Positions 27,865 through 36,933 are shown, counted from the first letter of the stretch. The stretch: DNA of 64,000 bases from Oceanobacillus jeddahensis (GCF_000750635.1 NZ_CCDM010000002.1:372001-436000); one strand, 5' to 3'. Made by a program: numbers and translations. The notes: generated from the letters alone by a model not told the origin.

Positions 27865-29178
27865 ATGTCTTTAAAAATAGTGATTATTGGTGGAGGTTCT
27901 AGTTATACTCCAGAAATTCTAGAAGGGCTTATTCAAAGACAATCTACATTCCCTGTCACGGAAATTGTTCTAGTTGATGTAGAAGCAGGGAAAGAAAAGG
28001 TAGATACAATTTGTCAATTAGGAAAAAGAATGGTGGAAGAAGCCAAAGTGAATATTAAATTAACCTGGACGTTGGATCGAAGAAGTGCTTTACAGGGAGC
28101 TGATTTTGTATCTACACAAATTCGTGTTGGAGGTCTAAATGCAAGGGCTCATGATGAACGTATCCCTTTAAAACATGGGTTAATTGGGCAGGAAACAAAT
28201 GGTGCAGGCGGAATAATGAAAGCGCTTCGAACTATACCGGTATTAATGGAAGTAGCTAAAGAAATGAACGAGCTTTGTCCCAATGCATGGATGATTAATT
28301 TTACTAATCCAGCAGGAATGGTTACAGAAGCACTGCTTAATCATTCCGATCATAAAAAGATCATTGGTGTATGTAACATCCCATTTAATATGCGCCATTC
28401 CACAGCTGAATTATTACAAGTACCCCCAGAACAAGTATTGATTCAATTTATCGGGTTAAACCATTTTGTGTTTGGAGATAAAATTTTTGTAGGAGGGGAG
28501 GATCGTACTGAGGAAGTATTCCAAAAACTTCTTCAAAAAGAATTTGATTACAGCCCAGCGAACATTATGCCGTTAGAATGGTCAGAAACATTTATGAAGT
28601 CTACGAAGCTATTACCAAATCCATATCATCAATATTACTTCCAATCGGAAACAGTATTGAAAAAGGATTTAAAGGCTTACGAGGAGAATGGGACACGCGC
28701 AGAAGTCGTTCAAGAGCTGGAAGAATCACTTTTCGAATTGTACAAACAAGAGAGTCTTCGCAACAAGCCAAAGGAATTAGAACAACGCGGCGGTGCTTTT
28801 TATAGTCAAGTAGCATGCAGTTTGATGGATTCTATTTATAATAATAAAGAAGATATTCAAACGGTAAATACATGGAATCATGGTACGATTCCTGATTTAC
28901 CTTACGATGCGGTTATTGAAGCAAACTGTGTGATTACAAAAAATGGTCCAAAACCAATTTCAATTGGCGGAATTCCTGCACCGATGCGGGGGATGATTCA
29001 GAATATGAAAGCAATGGAAGAGCTGGTGATTAAAGCAAGTATTTCAGGTGATTACCAAGACGCATACAATGCCTTTTTAGTAAACCCATTGATTCAAGAT
29101 GAGAAAAAGGCCAAAAAAGTTTTAGATGAACTTTTAGAAGCACATAAAGCGTATTTACCACAATTTATGCGTGTCTGA
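27865..29178 (+). CDS. 6-phospho-beta-glucosidase, glycoside hydrolase family 4
   Basis: This NAD+- and Mn2+-dependent family 4 enzyme (CelF/ChbF/LicH type) has 437 aa. N-terminal Rossmann motif VIIGGGSSYTPEILEGL; WMINFTNPAGMVTEAL; the metal cysteine in GVCNIPFN near residue 170; and the histidine in GLNHFVFG. I choose ATG 27865, behind AAGGAG; the frame is open six codons further to a GTG at 27847 that lies before the ribosome binding site. It hydrolyses phosphorylated disaccharides delivered by the PTS genes downstream. Cellobiose, lichenan sugars or chitobiose are all possible; the ChbG homologue nearby favours chitobiose. Confidence 0.9.
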   Translation: MSLKIVIIGGGSSYTPEILEGLIQRQSTFPVTEIVLVDVEAGKEKVDTICQLGKRMVEEAKVNIKLTWTLDRRSALQGADFVSTQIRVGGLNARAHDERIPLKHGLIGQETNGAGGIMKALRTIPVLMEVAKEMNELCPNAWMINFTNPAGMVTEALLNHSDHKKIIGVCNIPFNMRHSTAELLQVPPEQVLIQFIGLNHFVFGDKIFVGGEDRTEEVFQKLLQKEFDYSPANIMPLEWSETFMKSTKLLPNPYHQYYFQSETVLKKDLKAYEENGTRAEVVQELEESLFELYKQESLRNKPKELEQRGGAFYSQVACSLMDSIYNNKEDIQTVNTWNHGTIPDLPYDAVIEANCVITKNGPKPISIGGIPAPMRGMIQNMKAMEELVIKASISGDYQDAYNAFLVNPLIQDEKKAKKVLDELLEAHKAYLPQFMRV

Positions 29179-29320
29179 TTTCCCTCTGAAAATATCAAAA
29201 TAAGAAAAGGAAATCCAACCGTAAAGTATCTTGGCTAAGTAAGGCTGGAAGATCTTAGGGAAACCACCTGCTAAATCGAGTTTTGTTCGAACACAATTCA
29301 ACAGATAAGGGGATATTAAA

Positions 29321-30610
29321 ATGAATAATACATTTATGCAAAAGTTCATTGAAATTGCTGGTCGTATCGGTTCACAACGTCATTTGGTTGCGATTCGTGA
29401 TGGTTTTGTAGCTATAATGCCTTTGATTATTATTGGTTCATTAGCCGTACTCATAAATAATTTTCCTGCTTTTGGGAGCTTTGACGTTGTTGCGATTTTA
29501 AATAACATTTTTGGAGAAGGGAATTGGCAGACTTTAGGCGGAAGCGTTTGGAATGGAACGTTTGCTGTTATTGGACTACTCATTTCCTTTACAATCGCTT
29601 ATAATTTAGCTAAGTCTTATGAAATAGATGGATTATCTGTAGGGTTAATTTCTATTGCTTCCTACATTATATTAGTTCCAGAAACAGGAGATTGGGGATT
29701 GGACTTTGCCTGGTTAGGTGCTCAAGGTTTATTTGTAGCAATTATTATTTCAATACTTATCACTGAATTATTCCGTTTTCTTTTTAAGACGAATATTACC
29801 ATTAAGATGCCGGATGGTGTTCCAGAAGGGGTAACCCGTTCGTTTGCTGCTTTGATCCCGGCAATGATTATTCTTGCGTTGGTAGGTTTATTCCAAGCAC
29901 TGATTAATGTGTTTGTTGGAATCAGTATGTTTGAGGTTATCTTTAATGCGATTCAAGAACCATTACAAGGTCTTGGGAACACGTTGCCGGCAGCATTGGT
30001 TGTTTCTTTCTTAAATCATTTACTTTGGTTCTTTGGTCTGCACGGCACAAATATTATCGGTTCTGTTATTGAGCCAGTTTATCTGCCATTGATTGAGCAA
30101 AATGCAAGTCTTTTCCAGCAGGGAATGTCTGCTTTTGACGTGCCAAATGTTGTGACCAAACCATTCTTGGATTCTTTCGTCTTTATGGGTGGATCAGGTA
30201 CAACAATTGCGCTCTTGATTGCTATCTTTATTGTGATAAGAAGAGAAAAGAATCATCCATATCGGGAGGTTGCCAAGGTATCTGCTCCAGCAGGACTGTT
30301 TAATATTAATGAACCGGTGATTTTTGGCTTGCCAATTGTGTTAAATCCAATTTTCTTGATTCCATTTATTCTTGTACCGGTAACGTTAACAGTTATTTCT
30401 TATATCGCATTATCAACTGGTCTTGTACCAAAAACTGTAGCAATTCTGCCATGGACAACGCCGCCAATTTTAAGTGGCTACTTAGTAACTGGAGGCAGTG
30501 TCAGAGGAATTATTCTTCAGCTTATCAATTTAACTGTAGCGGTTATTATCTATATTCCTTTCATTATGGCAGGAGTTCGGGCGATGAAAGAGAAAATGGG
30601 AGGTCAGTAA
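29321..30610 (+). CDS. PTS lactose/cellobiose-family IIC permease
   Basis: This membrane component, 429 aa with about ten hydrophobic segments, has family stretches IAGRIGSQRHLVAIRDGFVAIMPL at the N-terminus, LNHLLWFFGLHGTNI near residue 235, and FNINEPVIFGLPIVLNPIFLIPF, the active region of this superfamily. It takes up and phosphorylates beta-linked disaccharides or diacetylchitobiose together with the IIA and IIB proteins encoded directly behind it. It starts at ATG 29321. The 142-base gap after the GH4 gene shows no terminator. Confidence 0.92.
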   Translation: MNNTFMQKFIEIAGRIGSQRHLVAIRDGFVAIMPLIIIGSLAVLINNFPAFGSFDVVAILNNIFGEGNWQTLGGSVWNGTFAVIGLLISFTIAYNLAKSYEIDGLSVGLISIASYIILVPETGDWGLDFAWLGAQGLFVAIIISILITELFRFLFKTNITIKMPDGVPEGVTRSFAALIPAMIILALVGLFQALINVFVGISMFEVIFNAIQEPLQGLGNTLPAALVVSFLNHLLWFFGLHGTNIIGSVIEPVYLPLIEQNASLFQQGMSAFDVPNVVTKPFLDSFVFMGGSGTTIALLIAIFIVIRREKNHPYREVAKVSAPAGLFNINEPVIFGLPIVLNPIFLIPFILVPVTLTVISYIALSTGLVPKTVAILPWTTPPILSGYLVTGGSVRGIILQLINLTVAVIIYIPFIMAGVRAMKEKMGGQ

Positions 30611-30613
30611 ATT

Positions 30614-30949
30614 ATGACAATGACGAAAGAAGAAGTACAAATGCTATCTTTTCAAATTATTCTACATGCAGGAAACGCAAAATCAGACGCGATGGAGGCT
30701 TTACTGCTTGCTAAAAAAGGGGAATTTGAAGAAGCGGCTAAAAAGATGGAATCAGCTGATGAAGCATTTGCCGAAGCGCATCATATACAGACAAATCTAT
30801 TACATGATGAGGCTAATGGAAAAACAACGGAGCTTTCGGTTATCCTTATTCATGCACAAGATCATTTAATGAATGCGTTAACAGTAAAAGATTTAGCTAT
30901 TGAAATGATAGATATGCATCAAAAAATAACTCGTCTGGAGGAAAAGTAA
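30614..30949 (+). CDS. PTS lactose/cellobiose-family IIA
   Basis: This small helical protein of 111 aa carries the phosphorylation site H80 in SVILIHAQDHLMNALT, and the helix LHAGNAKSDAMEALLLAKKG near the N-terminus is typical of LicA/ChbA. It accepts phosphate from HPr and passes it to IIB. It lies three bases after the IIC gene and one base before IIB. Confidence 0.92.
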   Translation: MTMTKEEVQMLSFQIILHAGNAKSDAMEALLLAKKGEFEEAAKKMESADEAFAEAHHIQTNLLHDEANGKTTELSVILIHAQDHLMNALTVKDLAIEMIDMHQKITRLEEK

Positions 30950-30950
30950 T

Positions 30951-31259
30951 ATGAAGATACGTTTAGTTTGTTCAGCGGGAATGTCTACGTCCATGCTTGT
31001 GAAAAAAATGAAAGAAGCGGCTGAGGCTCAAAATGTAGAGGCTGATATTGAAGCTGTTGCAGAATCACAGCTGAATAATCACCTTGAAGGATTGCAAGTC
31101 GTTCTGGTTGGTCCACAAGTTCGCTATTTAGAGGGGAAGATCAAAGAAAAAGTAGAACCACAAGGTGTGAAAGTGGCTGTCATTGATCAGATGGCATATG
31201 GAATGATGCAGGGAGATAAAGTTCTTAAGCAGGCCATTGACTTATATGGAGAAAATTAA
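30951..31259 (+). CDS. PTS lactose/cellobiose-family IIB
   Basis: 102 aa. The phosphocysteine is C7 in IRLVCSAGMSTSMLVKKM, the P-loop-like site of the family. It transfers phosphate to the incoming sugar at IIC. It is last in the operon; a strong terminator follows. The order GH4-IIC-IIA-IIB differs from the B. subtilis lic order, where IIB comes first. Confidence 0.92.
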   Translation: MKIRLVCSAGMSTSMLVKKMKEAAEAQNVEADIEAVAESQLNNHLEGLQVVLVGPQVRYLEGKIKEKVEPQGVKVAVIDQMAYGMMQGDKVLKQAIDLYGEN

Positions 31260-31270
31260 ATTAGACATTG

Positions 31271-31307
31271 AAAACTCGAATCTGCGTTTTTGCAGATTCG
31301 AGTTTTT
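31271..31307 (+). terminator. Terminator of the GH4/PTS operon
   Basis: AAAACTCGAATCTGC pairs with GCAGATTCGAGTTTTT. Confidence 0.92.
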
Positions 31308-31468
31308 ACATATAAATATATTTTTTAGAAGTACCGGTATAGTAACACTCCAAAATAAATAGTTGTATTTTATTAAGGATAAAAAGAAAAGGTAGTATAA
31401 AAGAGACAAATCATGAAGCTAAATGCGTCGAAGTTATGAGCATTTATGGTTAAGTTTTACTAGATAAG

Positions 31469-31477
31469 TGATATAAT
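31469..31477 (+). promoter_or_regulatory. Extended -10 promoter upstream of the butanediol dehydrogenase gene
   Basis: TGATATAAT is a perfect TGn-TATAAT. No good -35 is seen 17 bases upstream. It lies about 120 bases before the gene; the remainder of the 290-base gap shows nothing else. Confidence 0.4.
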
Positions 31478-31599
31478 AGATTGGTAGACAGAGTATACTT
31501 GATAAAATAGTTAGGTGTATATAACTAGAAATACTTTTCATTTAGAAAAAGCAAACTCTGCCTTCTATAAGAAAAATTATAAGATGGGAGAGAATTTTT

Positions 31600-32652
31600 A
31601 TGAAAGCAGCAAGAATTTATGCTGAGAAAGATGTTCGTGTGGAGGACGTTGAAGTAAAAGAAGTCGGAGCAAAAGATGTGAAAGTTGAAGTAGCTTGGAC
31701 AGGCATCTGCGGTTCTGATTTACACGCTTATTCACATTTTGTTGGTATTCCGACAGAAGAACATCCGATATCTAAAAGACAAGTTCCATTAACATTGGGA
31801 CATGAGTTTAGCGGAACAGTAACGGAAATAGGCAGCGACGTTACTTCGTTTAAACCTGGCGATCGTGTTTGCATTGAGCCAAACCTTCGTTGCGGAGAAT
31901 GTAAGGAATGCCGGGAAGGAAATTATCATCTGTGTAGAAATAGTAATGCCGCTTTTATCGGCCTTGCTGATGATGGCGGATTTGCGGAATACTGCGTGAT
32001 GGAAGAACAATATTGTCATCAAATCCCGGATAATATGACTTTAGAACAAGCTGCACTTGTAGAGCCAACTGCAGTAACTTATCATGGGGTTGATATGGCA
32101 GGTGTAAAAGCCGGAGATGCTGTATTGGTTACCGGTGCAGGCCCGATTGGTCTATTAACTGTTCTGTCAGCTCGTGCAGCTGGTGCAAGTAAAGTTTTTG
32201 TCAGCGATGTTTCGAAAGAACGTTTAGCGTTAGCCGAGACCTTTGGATTTGTAAAAACATTAAATCCAACGGAAGATGATGTGATTGGTACCATTATGGA
32301 AGATACGAATGGCGACGGTGTGGATGTGGCATTAGAATGTGCAGGTGTTCAGCCGACCTTTGATACATGTCTGGAAGCTATCAAACGTACAGGTACCGTT
32401 TGTGTGTTAGCGATTTTTGGACAAAATCCAGAAATCAATGCTTTTGCATCAACAATTAAAGAGGCTAACATTAAATTTTCATTAGGGTATGCTAATATCT
32501 ATGATCGTGTCATCAACCTTATTGCCAGTGGACAAATTCCTGCTGAAAAAGTGGTGACACATAAAATTAAGTTAGATAATGTCGTAGAAGAGGGATTCGA
32601 GTTATTACTTAATGATAAGAGCCAATCTAAAATCCTGGTTAGTGCCAAATAA
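31600..32652 (+). CDS. bdhA: 2,3-butanediol dehydrogenase (zinc alcohol dehydrogenase family)
   Basis: This medium-chain zinc dehydrogenase has 350 aa. The catalytic zinc site is CGSDLHAY and GHEFSGTV, the structural zinc cysteines are in CGECKECREGNYHLC, and the NAD fold has VLVTGAGPIGLLTVL. The sequence matches the (R,R)-butanediol dehydrogenase branch (B. subtilis BdhA, 346 aa), which interconverts acetoin and butanediol. Related sorbitol and threonine dehydrogenases are the alternatives. Start ATG 31600 behind GGGAGAG. Single gene with its own terminator. Confidence 0.82.
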   Translation: MKAARIYAEKDVRVEDVEVKEVGAKDVKVEVAWTGICGSDLHAYSHFVGIPTEEHPISKRQVPLTLGHEFSGTVTEIGSDVTSFKPGDRVCIEPNLRCGECKECREGNYHLCRNSNAAFIGLADDGGFAEYCVMEEQYCHQIPDNMTLEQAALVEPTAVTYHGVDMAGVKAGDAVLVTGAGPIGLLTVLSARAAGASKVFVSDVSKERLALAETFGFVKTLNPTEDDVIGTIMEDTNGDGVDVALECAGVQPTFDTCLEAIKRTGTVCVLAIFGQNPEINAFASTIKEANIKFSLGYANIYDRVINLIASGQIPAEKVVTHKIKLDNVVEEGFELLLNDKSQSKILVSAK

Positions 32653-32668
32653 GAAAAATCTATAGATG

Positions 32669-32709
32669 AAAGGTCCACAGGCGAATTGAATCGAGTCTGT
32701 GGACTTTTA
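32669..32709. terminator. Terminator between convergent genes
   Basis: AGGTCCACAG pairs with CTGTGGACTT, with A and T runs on the two sides. Confidence 0.85.
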
Positions 32710-33147
32710 CTTTATTTCTATATTGGGGTTTTGTTGTAATAAATGCTGGATTAATGTTTGTTTGTCTTTGGGAGAAATGGAGATAATTTTAAATGATGCA
32801 TAATTAATTTCTATTTTATCCATGGATAGCGCTGGAGCAGTAAATGGATCCTTCGTTTGCTGTATGCTGCGGATATCATCTATGTTTACTTTTTTCTTAA
32901 AAGGTCCATAAGTTATTTGAAGTGTTTTTTCTTTAACCGTGTAATTTGTTCTAAACCAAATCCAAAGTAAAATAACACCGGTAGAACCCAGGAGGATTAC
33001 TTTTATCCATTGTTTATCTAAAAATGCAGGTGTCATCCAAACCCCGAAGTTTGGGAATAAAATAGGCGGTATAATAAGAAGCAATGCCGATCCCCAGATA
33101 ATAACCCCCAGCCACCAATCTTTTTTTGATGGAAATACCATATACAT
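32707..33147 (-). CDS. PH-domain membrane protein (YyaB-like)
   Basis: 146 aa: two hydrophobic segments at about residues 12-32 and 47-65, followed by a short beta-rich domain of the bacterial PH type (RTNYTVKEKTLQITYGPFKKKVNIDDIRSI). Such proteins are common in Bacillaceae and have no known function. Start ATG 33147 with AAAGGGG ahead. The 246-base gap to the divergent amidase holds a weak hairpin (GAGC at about 33333 with GCTC at 33351) followed by eight T, which may be an attenuator or a stray terminator. Confidence 0.65.
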   Translation of the reverse strand: MYMVFPSKKDWWLGVIIWGSALLLIIPPILFPNFGVWMTPAFLDKQWIKVILLGSTGVILLWIWFRTNYTVKEKTLQITYGPFKKKVNIDDIRSIQQTKDPFTAPALSMDKIEINYASFKIISISPKDKQTLIQHLLQQNPNIEIK

Positions 33148-33393
33148 TCGCCCCTTTCCTACTAAATATACGTTTTCCAGGAGGGGAAGTTTCAGTTTGG
33201 TGTGAATTTATTATGCGCCATAAAAAATGATAGTGAAAAAACGGTATCCTCTTCATTTCATTTTAGGATAAATTTGCTGCATTCTACTAAACAAGATTTT
33301 ATTTATCAGAAAAATCAGCAAATAACGTGAGGAGCACGTCCATACGGGCAAGCTCTTTTTTTTATATCTTAAAAATAAAGGAGGGAACACTGT

Positions 33394-34410
33394 ATGGTGA
33401 AAATTTACTTGGATCCCGGACATGGAGGAAGCGATACAGGAGCTGTAGGGCAAGGGCTGCAAGAAAAGCAATTAACGCTGGCGATTGCTTTAAAAATACG
33501 AAATATCTTAAATAATCGTTATCAGGGGCATCAAATTCGGATGAGCCGTATGTCAGATCAAACCGTTTCGCTGGCGGCACGTACCAATGATGCTAACCAG
33601 TGGGGAGCAGATTATTTTGTTTCCGTTCATATTAATGCTGGGGGAGGAACAGGATACGAAGATTTTATCCATTCAAGTCTTTCTAATCACGGAACAACAG
33701 GAAGATATCGACAAATGATGCATGAAGAAATCATGAAGCAGGTGAATTTGTCAAACCGCGGCAGAAAACAAGCTAATTTTCATGTACTGCGTGAATCAAA
33801 TATGGCTGCTATTTTAACAGAAAATGGTTTTATCGATCATGCAGCAGATGCAGCAAAACTGAAATCGGCTGCATTCTTGGAACAAATTGCTATAGGGCAT
33901 GCCAGAGGGATCGCGAGGACCTTTCAATTATCTTCTAAAAGCAGCTCCGGATCTTCCGGTAGTTCCAGTAAGAATCAGGGAGCCTCTTCATCTGGTTCAG
34001 GCAAAACGAATTCGATTGTAGACTACTTGAAATCAATTGGGGAAGATTCCAGCTTTACCAATCGTGCCAGGTTGGCAAGTTCTTATGATATTCAAAATTA
34101 TACGGGAACAGCTGCCCAGAATACCCAGTTATTAAATGCAATCCGGTCTGGAGGAACTTCTGGTAATACCTCTTCCGGTTCCTCAGCTAAACGTGTCCAT
34201 TTACCTGCATCGGCATCCACATGGCGCACGTATCCGTTAAACGTTACACCTGTAAAGAAAAACAGTGATTGGAGCCTTACGCCAGCAGCTTTTGGCGGTT
34301 TAACCTATACGATTTTAGCAGAACCATATCCAAATGTCGTGACAATTCAAACAGGTAGAGGAAGACGTAATATTTATATTGGTCCTGATACGAGTGCGCG
34401 AAGAATGTAA
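33394..34410 (+). CDS. N-acetylmuramoyl-L-alanine amidase, CwlC/endolysin-like
   Basis: The N-terminal Amidase_3 domain (about residues 1-175) has the zinc ligands in YLDPGHGGSDTGAVG and the glutamate in LTENGFIDH, and resembles the mother-cell lysis enzyme CwlC. It is followed by a Ser/Gly-rich linker, a module with VDYLKSIGEDSSFTNRARLA that recurs in Firmicute phage endolysins, a second Ser/Gly linker, and a C-terminal beta-rich domain of about 70 residues. There is no signal peptide, so it needs cell lysis or a holin to reach the wall. Start ATG 33394 behind AAGGAGGG. No phage genes are near. Confidence 0.87.
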   Translation: MVKIYLDPGHGGSDTGAVGQGLQEKQLTLAIALKIRNILNNRYQGHQIRMSRMSDQTVSLAARTNDANQWGADYFVSVHINAGGGTGYEDFIHSSLSNHGTTGRYRQMMHEEIMKQVNLSNRGRKQANFHVLRESNMAAILTENGFIDHAADAAKLKSAAFLEQIAIGHARGIARTFQLSSKSSSGSSGSSSKNQGASSSGSGKTNSIVDYLKSIGEDSSFTNRARLASSYDIQNYTGTAAQNTQLLNAIRSGGTSGNTSSGSSAKRVHLPASASTWRTYPLNVTPVKKNSDWSLTPAAFGGLTYTILAEPYPNVVTIQTGRGRRNIYIGPDTSARRM

Positions 34411-34412
34411 CA

Positions 34413-34458
34413 AAACACTTCATTCAGCAGAGAATACTCCCTGTTGAATGAAGTGTTT
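34413..34458. terminator. Bidirectional terminator
   Basis: AAACACTTCATTCA pairs with TGAATGAAGTGTTT, between the convergent amidase and gpmA genes. Confidence 0.85.
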
Positions 34459-34460
34459 AT

Positions 34461-35156
34461 TTATTCTTCCTGGTCTATAAAATATTTTGAAACAGGTTCT
34501 AAATTGTCATCTAACTCATAAACGAGCGGAACGCCAGTAGGTATAGATACATTAACGATATCTTCATTACTGATATTTTCAAGGTATTTCATCAAACCTC
34601 TTAGGCTGTTTCCGTGTGCTGCGATAATCACACTTTTACCTGCTTTTACAGCCGGTTTTATTTCTTCCTCCCAATAAGGGATAACCCGTTCGATAGTTGT
34701 TTCCAGACTCTCGCCGAGAGGAATTTCATCTTCGTGTAATGCTTTATATTTTTTTTCATGTCCAGGATAACGTTCGTCTTCTTTTTCTAAAAATGGAGGA
34801 GCTGTATCGAAGCTGCGGCGCCAGATATGTACCTGCTCTTCTCCATATTTTTCAGCCACTTCCTGTTTATTTAACCCCTGTAAAGCACCATAATGCCTTT
34901 CGTTTAACTTCCAGGATTTATGAACAGGGACCCATAGGTTATCTGTTTCCTCTAATACATAATTCAGTGTTTTAATTGCCCTTTTTAAATAAGAAGTATA
35001 AGCTACATCAAATTGGAATCCATGCTGTTTCAATGCTTGGCCAGCGTGCTTTGCATCGGCAGCGCCATGATCTGTTAAGTCAACATCGGTCCATCCAGTG
35101 AAAAGGTTGGACAGATTCCATTCACTTTGTCCATGTCTAATCAATACAAGCTTCAT
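34461..35156 (-). CDS. gpmA: 2,3-bisphosphoglycerate-dependent phosphoglycerate mutase
   Basis: This glycolytic enzyme interconverts 3- and 2-phosphoglycerate through a phosphohistidine. The phospho-accepting histidine is in [12 protein letters not shown] and the second in [31 protein letters not shown] is characteristic of the dPGM rather than of broad-specificity phosphatases of the same fold. I start at ATG 35156 (GAGGGAT upstream); five codons upstream are also open. The product is 231 aa. Firmicutes usually rely on the cofactor-independent enzyme, so this is probably an additional one. Confidence 0.9.
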   Translation of the reverse strand: MKLVLIRHGQSEWNLSNLFTGWTDVDLTDHGAADAKHAGQALKQHGFQFDVAYTSYLKRAIKTLNYVLEETDNLWVPVHKSWKLNERHYGALQGLNKQEVAEKYGEEQVHIWRRSFDTAPPFLEKEDERYPGHEKKYKALHEDEIPLGESLETTIERVIPYWEEEIKPAVKAGKSVIIAAHGNSLRGLMKYLENISNEDIVNVSIPTGVPLVYELDDNLEPVSKYFIDQEE

Positions 35157-35261
35157 ATTATAATCCCTCACTATCTGTTTATAGATAATATACCCTTGTC
35201 TGGAAGGATTTACACACTATATACTGCGCTATTTTCCAAAATAATAGGAGAAGATAGAGGT

Positions 35262-35405
35262 TTATTTAATAAACTTTCGTAATATCTTTCTGGCTGTTCT
35301 GCTCGTCGCATGCCTGCTGACTTGCTTTTTAAGTTTTTCTTTTTGATGAGGTTCCATCTCATTCCACTTTTTTAATCCCTTGTTTACGAAAGATTTCATT
35401 TTCAT
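35262..35405 (-). CDS. Small basic protein of unknown function
   Basis: 47 aa from ATG 35405, with the near-perfect ribosome binding site AAGGAGGA six bases upstream; a second ATG two codons later is possible. The protein is helical and lysine/arginine rich (KLKKQVSRHATSRTARKILR), without membrane segment or cysteines. I do not recognise it. The strong translation signal supports that it is real. Confidence 0.6.
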   Translation of the reverse strand: MKMKSFVNKGLKKWNEMEPHQKEKLKKQVSRHATSRTARKILRKFIK

Positions 35406-35560
35406 GTACTTATCCTCCTTTTTAGATATTCTAGCAGAAAATTGATATAGCACATTATTTTAAACGCGATTATTTTTAAAACAGAAAGAATTTGCAGAAA
35501 TCAAAGAATACGATAAGCTAGTATGTATATAAGAATAAGAGGAAACGGAGGGGACAAGAT

Positions 35561-36502
35561 ATGACACATATAAATCCCGTTGAGCCATTACTGAATCAAT
35601 TTAATACATTAATATTAGATGGGGCATTAGCAACAGAGCTAGAAAAGCTGGGTTGTGATTTAGATGACCCTTTATGGTCTGCACGTGTTTTGCTGGATGA
35701 GCCTGAAAAAATTAGAAAAGTTCATCATGCTTATTTTGAAGCAGGTGCGGATATCGCAATCACTGCAAGTTATCAAGCAAGTATAGAAGGTTTTAAAAAG
35801 CGGGAAATCAGTAAGGAAGCAGCAAAGGTTTTAATCAGAAAAACGGTAGAGTTAGCTCAGCAGGCGCGAACAGATTACTGGCAGGAAAAGATGGAAGCTG
35901 ACCGCCCTTATCCATTAGTTGCCGGCTCTGTCGGACCATATGGGGCTTACCTAGCAGATGGATCGGAATATGTTGGGCATTACGGTGTAAGCGATCAGGT
36001 TCTATATGATTTTCACAAACCACGTATCGAAGCTTTAGTAGAAGCGGGGGCTGACTTATTAGCTGTTGAAACGATACCATCTCTTCAGGAAGCAAAAGTT
36101 GTCTGCGAATTATTAAAGGAATTTCCGAATATTTCAGCATGGATGACATTTACATTGAAGGATGCTACTCATATTAGTGAGGAAGCAGAACTAAAAGAAT
36201 GTGCGGTACTTTTAAATTCGTACAGCCAGATTGTTGCGTTAGGTGTAAACTGTGTGTCAACCGAATTAGTCCATGATGCAGTTCAAGAATTAAAAGCGTA
36301 TACACAAAAACCGGTTATTATTTATCCGAATTCTGGGGAAGATTATGATCCAGAGACAAAAACATGGCATGGTAAAAAGCATGTGCAAATAAATACAGCG
36401 GCTGCAGACTGGGCTGAATCAGGGGCAAAAATCATTGGTGGCTGCTGCCGGACAGGACCGCAGAATATTAGAGAAGTTAGCAGAATGTTGAGGAAAGGTT
36501 GA
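35561..36502 (+). CDS. mmuM: Homocysteine S-methyltransferase
   Basis: 313 aa, TIM-barrel methyltransferase of the MmuM/YbgG type that transfers a methyl group from S-methylmethionine to homocysteine. N-terminal LILDGALATELEKLGCDL, and the zinc cysteines in LGVNCVS (near residue 230) and IIGGCCRTGP near the C-terminus, are all present. No S-methylmethionine permease gene (mmuP) is adjacent, unlike in many genomes. Start ATG 35561 behind GGAGGGG. Ends before a strong terminator. Confidence 0.92.
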   Translation: MTHINPVEPLLNQFNTLILDGALATELEKLGCDLDDPLWSARVLLDEPEKIRKVHHAYFEAGADIAITASYQASIEGFKKREISKEAAKVLIRKTVELAQQARTDYWQEKMEADRPYPLVAGSVGPYGAYLADGSEYVGHYGVSDQVLYDFHKPRIEALVEAGADLLAVETIPSLQEAKVVCELLKEFPNISAWMTFTLKDATHISEEAELKECAVLLNSYSQIVALGVNCVSTELVHDAVQELKAYTQKPVIIYPNSGEDYDPETKTWHGKKHVQINTAAADWAESGAKIIGGCCRTGPQNIREVSRMLRKG

Positions 36503-36597
36503 AACGATTAACAGAAAAGGCTTGCGGCGGGGGAATAGAGGGCTTATAGATAACAGAAGGAAAACAAGTGCTGTTTAAACAGTAATAAAATCAACAG

Positions 36598-36616
36598 AAT
36601 GAAATTTCACTTTATA
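36598..36616 (+). repeat. Short repeat matching the right end of the structured element
   Basis: GAATGAAATTTCACTTTAT differs by one base from the right end of copy A (GAATGAAGTTTCACTTTAT, 11511-11529) and resembles that of copy B, and it is in the same orientation. It stands 55 bases upstream of the terminator that precedes copy B, so copy B is bracketed by two related end sequences. Confidence 0.55.
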
Positions 36617-36630
36617 CATTGCTTAGAAGA

Positions 36631-36675
36631 GACATAACATCGGAGAAATTCCACGCCAATGTTATGTCTTTTTTA
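36631..36675 (+). terminator. Terminator of mmuM
   Basis: GACATAACAT pairs with ATGTTATGTC, a perfect 10-base stem, followed by seven T that also begin structured repeat copy B. Confidence 0.9.
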
Positions 36676-36933
36676 TCACGGAGAACCGTCCGTAAAACTG
36701 TCGCCTCAAAATAAAGCGTAAAAATAAATTTATTTAGGCGGGATATAACGGACGGCTACCTCCCTGAATTACTTAGGCTAACTCAGTGGGAGAATGAAGG
36801 AAGCAGACTAAGTTCGCGACGTCCTGGGACTGGGACTGCGATTACTCGCTCCACCGAAGAGCTTTTGCGGTTACTCGTCCCATCGTAAAGAGTTGTGCGT
36901 CGAAAAACTCCCACTGAGTGAAGTTTCGTTTTA
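36671..36933 (+). repeat. Dispersed structured repeat, copy B
   Basis: About 263 bases. The core aligns to copy A, starting with TTTTATCACGGAGAA. Pairing seen: CCGTCCGT (36686-36693) with ACGGACGG (36748-36755), which lies in the loop of ATTTA..GGGA (36732-36743) / TCCCTGAAT (36761-36769), so the two form a pseudoknot. ACTCAGTGGGAG (36781-36792) pairs perfectly with CTCCCACTGAGT (36908-36919). The 115 bases between those arms are absent from copy A, where the same hairpin has a short loop. The right end abuts the stop codon of the amidohydrolase pseudogene. Confidence 0.7.
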
